Source: RPQK01 sp041946865 (GTDB taxonomy: Bacteria > Acidobacteriota > UBA6911 > RPQK01). From it: 10,023 nt of DNA. The translations under genes and the position numbers were made by a program. Below, in pieces: positions 7,297 to 10,023 of the stretch. The notes beneath the pieces were generated by a model. The model was not told the DNA's origin. It was given only the letters and a program-made list of their open reading frames with translations, and did not search any database. The DNA is taken from NCBI GenBank assembly GCA_041946865.1, contig JBHGBF010000208.1, positions 1-10,023 on the forward strand, written 5' to 3'. Numbering within the stretch: the stretch's first letter is position 1; each line of letters opens with the position of its first letter.

Positions 7297-7314
7297 CGAA
7301 GGCAGCTGCCTTCG
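7297..7314 (-). promoter_or_regulatory. Perfect 18-bp palindrome before the permease start
   Basis: CGAAGGCAGCTGCCTTCG is perfectly self-complementary and would fold in RNA as a 7-bp stem with an AGCT tetraloop. It sits between the substrate-binding gene stop, in TAAGGGG (7321-7315), and ATTGACT-ATG of the permease. If folded, AAGGGG would lie 7 nt from the ATG, an ideal Shine-Dalgarno distance. The structure is seen directly; the translational role is an inference. Confidence 0.5.
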
Positions 7315-7318
7315 CCCC

Positions 7319-9004
7319 TTACTGCTGTTCGAGCGGGTAGACCTTGATCTCCACGCGCCGGTTCAGGGCGTGGTTACCCGGCTCCAGCTCTCGATTCCAT
7401 CCCTCTCCCACCACCGAGAACTGGTTCGGCTGAAGTCTGAAGCGCTTGACCAACTCCTCCTTCACGGCATTCGCACGCGCCATAGAGAGGTCCCGGACGG
7501 CGTCAAAAGGCACAAAGCCTTTCATGGACGAGTCGGTATGCCCCTCGATCACGACTCGCGCCATTCCGAACTGGCCGCACAGACGCCCGACCTCTTCGAG
7601 GATCTTGGAGACGTTGGGGTCGTACAGCGCGCCGTCGGCGTTCTTGTAGAACAACTCCGAGGAGTTCGGATAGAAATGGATCCGTTGCGTGTTGGTCAGG
7701 ATTTCTGTAGCTTCCGCCTTGATTGACGAAACCCCCTTCGGCGTAAAGGTTACGCTATATTCGTCACGCGAGCTGGCATAGGGCTCTACGCCCTCCAGCG
7801 CTTTGACGAAGGAGAAGTCAGCCACCTGATCGAACCTGACGGTGCTGGCAATCGAGCCAAGCTTCATGTACAGGGTGCTGGCCGTCTCCCAGTAGCGTTC
7901 GAAGTTGGTCGGGTTGTTCTGGTTCATGAAGAAGTCGCGGTTCTCGGCGTAGTTGGTCGAATGCGCGTCGGCGAGCATGTTCACAGCTTCGTCGGCCGGG
8001 AGCCCGTAGGCCTTGCCCATCAGCGCCGCCGCTTTCTTCTTGTTCGCCTCGTTCTTCAGCTCCTCAACCGCATCGAAAAAGCCGCGCACAAGCCCGTCAA
8101 TGATCTTCGGGTTATCCCGCACGAAGTCAGCCCGGGCGAACATCACGTCGGAGATCAGTTTGTTGGCAGTCGCCGTGCTGACCAGCAGCTTGTTGCCGCG
8201 CACTTCCGAGAGCTTGTAGATATCGGGCGCCCAGCTCACGCAACCGGCCAGCGAGCGATCGGCGTTAAAGGCCGCGGCGGCCTGAAAGGCATCTTCAGTG
8301 AATCTGAAATCCACGTCCGAAGGCTGAAGCCCGGAATTAATGAGGAGGTTCAGGAGCAGGTAGTGCGACGGGGAATGTTGGGCGAGAGCGATTTTCCTTC
8401 CGCGCAGGTCCGCGACCGACTTAATCGACTCGCGAACAACCAGGCCGTCACCGCCGTTGCTCCAGTCAACCTGCAGAAAAGCCCGCGGCAAGGCGCGCGA
8501 ATCCGCCTTCAGCTGCTCGTAAAACAGGGGGATCATGTCGAGGGTCCAGGCCGTCACGTGGACGTCGCCGGCCGCAAAAGCGTTAATTGAGGCGGACGGG
8601 CTGTCGATGATCTTGATGGCCACCTTGAACCCGTATTTCTTGGCGAAAAGGCTGTTGGGGTTGGGATCTGAGCCGCCGTTCGCGTAAAAGATCGGCGCCC
8701 AGCCCGCCCAGACGTTCAGCCCCATCACGACTGTTTTGTCCTGAAGCGGCCGGTAGTTCGCGGCGCCCTTGACGGGCGGGAGCACTTCAGTGGGGACAAA
8801 CTTGTACTCCTTGACGGTGGTGACCCCGGTGGCATCCGGCGCTTCCACCTTACCGCCCAGGTCTTCCTTGCTGACATCCCCGCCCTGTTGACCCGTCGGG
8901 AATATCCACTCTCGGCCCTGATACAGTCCGAGTGCCACCAATCCCAACACAACAATTATGATCAAAACCCACGCCATCGGCTTGAGCCTGACATCGTCTG
9001 CCAT
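7319..9004 (-). CDS. Membrane-anchored NitT/TauT-like substrate-binding protein fused to OmpA domain
   Basis: In this 561-residue protein, residues 11-28 are one strongly hydrophobic segment after a short charged N-terminus, without a cleavage site or lipobox, so it is probably a permanent inner-membrane anchor. A linker (30-88) leads to a periplasmic binding domain (about 90-400) of the NMT1/TauA/SsuA class. It contains GLNVWAGWAPIFYANGG, AAGDVHVTAWTLD, and DLRGRKIALAQHSPSHYLL. Residues about 436-557 are an OmpA-type peptidoglycan-binding domain with IHFYPNSSELF, IEGHTDSS (D491), LSMARANAV (R510) and LNRRVEIKVYP. The Asp and Arg are those that contact diaminopimelate in known OmpA domains. 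It is about 200 residues longer than ordinary binding proteins. It should feed the permease and ATPase downstream while holding both membrane and cell wall. A good AAGGAAGGG Shine-Dalgarno fixes the ATG at 9004. Confidence 0.9.
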   Translation of the reverse strand: MADDVRLKPMAWVLIIIVVLGLVALGLYQGREWIFPTGQQGGDVSKEDLGGKVEAPDATGVTTVKEYKFVPTEVLPPVKGAANYRPLQDKTVVMGLNVWAGWAPIFYANGGSDPNPNSLFAKKYGFKVAIKIIDSPSASINAFAAGDVHVTAWTLDMIPLFYEQLKADSRALPRAFLQVDWSNGGDGLVVRESIKSVADLRGRKIALAQHSPSHYLLLNLLINSGLQPSDVDFRFTEDAFQAAAAFNADRSLAGCVSWAPDIYKLSEVRGNKLLVSTATANKLISDVMFARADFVRDNPKIIDGLVRGFFDAVEELKNEANKKKAAALMGKAYGLPADEAVNMLADAHSTNYAENRDFFMNQNNPTNFERYWETASTLYMKLGSIASTVRFDQVADFSFVKALEGVEPYASSRDEYSVTFTPKGVSSIKAEATEILTNTQRIHFYPNSSELFYKNADGALYDPNVSKILEEVGRLCGQFGMARVVIEGHTDSSMKGFVPFDAVRDLSMARANAVKEELVKRFRLQPNQFSVVGEGWNRELEPGNHALNRRVEIKVYPLEQQ

Positions 9005-9011
9005 GTTCGGA

Positions 9012-9020
9012 CCCTTCCTT
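9012..9020 (-). promoter_or_regulatory. Shine-Dalgarno of the substrate-binding/OmpA gene
   Basis: On the minus strand AAGGAAGGG lies 7 nt before the ATG at 9004. It is strong and supports this start. Confidence 0.6.
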
Positions 9021-9054
9021 TTCTTGCAGGCTAGCTCACTGTCGCCACCTGCAA

Positions 9055-9119
9055 AAGGATGAGGAAGGAAGAAGGACGCCTGTCTTCATCTTTCATCCTT
9101 CTTCCTTCAGCCTTCATCC
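9055..9119. repeat. Heptad-phased inverted repeat in the pspA/substrate-binding gap
   Basis: A perfect 13-bp inverted repeat, GAAGGAAGAAGGA (9064-9076) against TCCTTCTTCCTTC (9096-9108), encloses a 19-nt loop. An outer pair, GGATGA (9057-9062) with TCATCC (9114-9119), extends it. The right arm reads in 7-bp steps from 9084: CTTCATC, TTTCATC, CTTCTTC, CTTCAGC, CTTCATC. The last unit overlaps the pspA stop codon (9114-9116). There is no T-run after the stem in the direction of transcription, so it is not a classical terminator. It could adjust mRNA stability or gene dosage between pspA and the next gene. Confidence 0.65.
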
Positions 9120-9887
9120 CTGTTTTTCCGTCTCGATCTCCGGAATCTTCTCCATTTCGGCCGGGCCGAGCGTCTTCTGCGGAGTTTCGGCCACCGGCGG
9201 ACTGACCAGTCCTTCCTCGATCTTGAACTGCTGGAGCAGATCCATTGCGAGTGCCTTTTCGGCGGCCTCTTGGGCCTTCAGGCGCTCGACGCCTTCTCCT
9301 GACAGATCCGCGGCAACTTTCGAACGCGCTTTCGCCTGATTGATCTGGTCATCCAGCTTGCCCATGATCTGGCCGAAGTCGCTCGTAACATCGAAGTTCG
9401 CATTCAGCGCCCCCGCCGCTTCCGCCACTTCGGCCAGCGCCCGCTCCATCTTGAGGGCCGCCTTCCGCTTCTCCAGCTCATAGCGACTCTTCTGAATGTC
9501 CTTGAGGGCAGTCTTCATTTTCAGCAGGTTGTTCTCGTAAGCCTGCTGATGCAAATTGAGCTGCTCCTCGTTAGCGCTCACGTCGCCTTTCGCCTGACTC
9601 AATTCGAGCGCCAGCTGGGCGGCGACGGTTTCGTTGTTCGCCTTGAGATGGCCCTTGATCTCCGCGGTCAAGCGAGCGATTCTTCGCCGCCCCTCATCCA
9701 CCTGCTGCTGCACTTTAAGGACCAGTGCCTGGTAGGTGACGAGTCCCTGACGGCCTTCCTTCAGGCGTTCAGTCGCCTCCTGCAGTTTTGCCTCGGCAAG
9801 GTCGGCCACATACTGGTCTTCCAGCCCCGAGACAAACTTGTTCATAATCGCGTACCAGATGCCTCGTAACCGACTAAATAAGCCCAT
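9114..9887 (-). CDS. pspA: PspA/IM30 (ESCRT-III-like) family protein
   Basis: This 257-residue protein is the first gene of the operon. It starts MGLFSRLRGIWYAIMNKFVSGLED, the amphipathic N-terminal helix typical of PspA/IM30, although EDP is replaced by EDQ. Almost all of residues 25-225 is charged, Ala/Leu/Glu/Lys-rich helix with a long hairpin (about 30-155), followed by further helices. A Pro/Glu-rich tail of about 30 residues follows (226-257), longer than in enterobacterial PspA. Family members are cytoplasmic and form helical or ring polymers on the inner membrane that protect or remodel it under stress; they are homologous to ESCRT-III. GGAGGG lies 7 nt before the ATG. The match is to the family; no pspBC or pspF gene is in the window. 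Confidence 0.88.
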   Translation of the reverse strand: MGLFSRLRGIWYAIMNKFVSGLEDQYVADLAEAKLQEATERLKEGRQGLVTYQALVLKVQQQVDEGRRRIARLTAEIKGHLKANNETVAAQLALELSQAKGDVSANEEQLNLHQQAYENNLLKMKTALKDIQKSRYELEKRKAALKMERALAEVAEAAGALNANFDVTSDFGQIMGKLDDQINQAKARSKVAADLSGEGVERLKAQEAAEKALAMDLLQQFKIEEGLVSPPVAETPQKTLGPAEMEKIPEIETEKQG

Positions 9888-9894
9888 GTTTGGT

Positions 9895-9900
9895 CCCTCC
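9895..9900 (-). promoter_or_regulatory. Shine-Dalgarno of the PspA-family gene
   Basis: GGAGGG on the minus strand is 7 nt before the ATG at 9887, a strong site that fixes the start of the first gene. Confidence 0.65.
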
Positions 9901-9925
9901 GTCTCCCGTAGGGCGCATGTTAACT

Positions 9926-9943
9926 GATTTTCGAACCGAAATC
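9926..9943. promoter_or_regulatory. Imperfect palindrome upstream of pspA
   Basis: GATTTTCG (9926-9933) and CGAAATC (9937-9943) form an inverted repeat with one bulged base. It sits between the heptamer array and the pspA Shine-Dalgarno. The position would suit an operator, but no clear -35/-10 pair or sigma-54 site could be recognised next to it. Confidence 0.25.
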
Positions 9944-9950
9944 GATCTTG

Positions 9951-10023
9951 CCGGTTGCCGGTTGCCGGTTACCGGTTACCGGTTGCCGGTTACCGGTTAC
10001 CAGTTACCAGTTACCAGTTACCG
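9951..10023. repeat. Heptamer tandem array, CCRGTTR, running off the window
   Basis: Ten head-to-tail 7-bp units are present from 9951 to 10020, plus the first three bases of another. In order they are CCGGTTG twice, CCGGTTA twice, CCGGTTG once, CCGGTTA twice and CCAGTTA three times. The units vary at positions 3 and 7. Neighbouring units create CCGGT-T-ACCGG inverted repeats. The array ends 63 bp before the pspA start codon and its other end lies outside the window. Confidence 0.9.

Noticed and set aside
6765..7340. 191-codon plus-strand open frame
   Set aside because: It is rich in Gln, Arg and Asp with no hydrophobic core, and is antisense to the ABC permease.
9888..9950. Sigma-54 promoter for pspA, as in enterobacterial psp operons
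   Set aside because: No GG-N10-GC core with TGGCAC/TTGC-like boxes was found in the available upstream bases; a promoter may lie beyond the window.
9951..10023. CRISPR array
   Set aside because: The units are 7 bp and directly adjacent with no spacers.

Overview
The window is GC-rich and fully bacterial, with tightly packed genes. The source is most likely a Gram-negative soil or sediment bacterium of the Acidobacteriota type. The reasons are a redoxin plus cytochrome c/copper-monooxygenase/TPR gene pair typical of that group, a periplasmic OmpA-like peptidoglycan-binding domain, and short heptameric repeats between genes. This assignment is an inference from gene content, not a database match.

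Layout. Bases 1-412 hold no convincing gene, only a cluster of small inverted repeats (66-104) and a TATAAT box (381-386) before the first gene. Bases 413-2823 (+ strand) are a two-gene unit: an exported single-cysteine redoxin, then a secreted or lipid-anchored protein joining a cytochrome c-like segment (CxxxCH), a PHM-type copper monooxygenase domain with all six copper ligands, and four TPR repeats. It ends exactly where the opposing operon ends, with zero bases between the stop codons.

Bases 2824-9887 (- strand) form one six-gene operon. In transcription order it encodes: a PspA/IM30 (ESCRT-III-like) protein; a membrane-anchored NitT/TauT-type substrate-binding protein fused to an OmpA peptidoglycan-binding domain; an ABC permease; an ABC ATPase; a membrane-hairpin/coiled-coil protein of no recognised family; and a tandem AAA+ ATPase with one dead and one intact domain. 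A heptamer tandem array lies 63 bp upstream of pspA and runs off the right edge. A second, degenerate heptad/inverted repeat fills the pspA/substrate-binding gap.

How the parts may work together (inference): the PspA-like polymer and the AAA+ ATPase resemble the ESCRT-III/Vps4 pairing, with the coiled-coil membrane protein as a possible linker. The ABC transporter, whose binding protein is tied both to the inner membrane and to the cell wall, could import a ligand or could sense or service the envelope. This combination is the most interesting object in the window.
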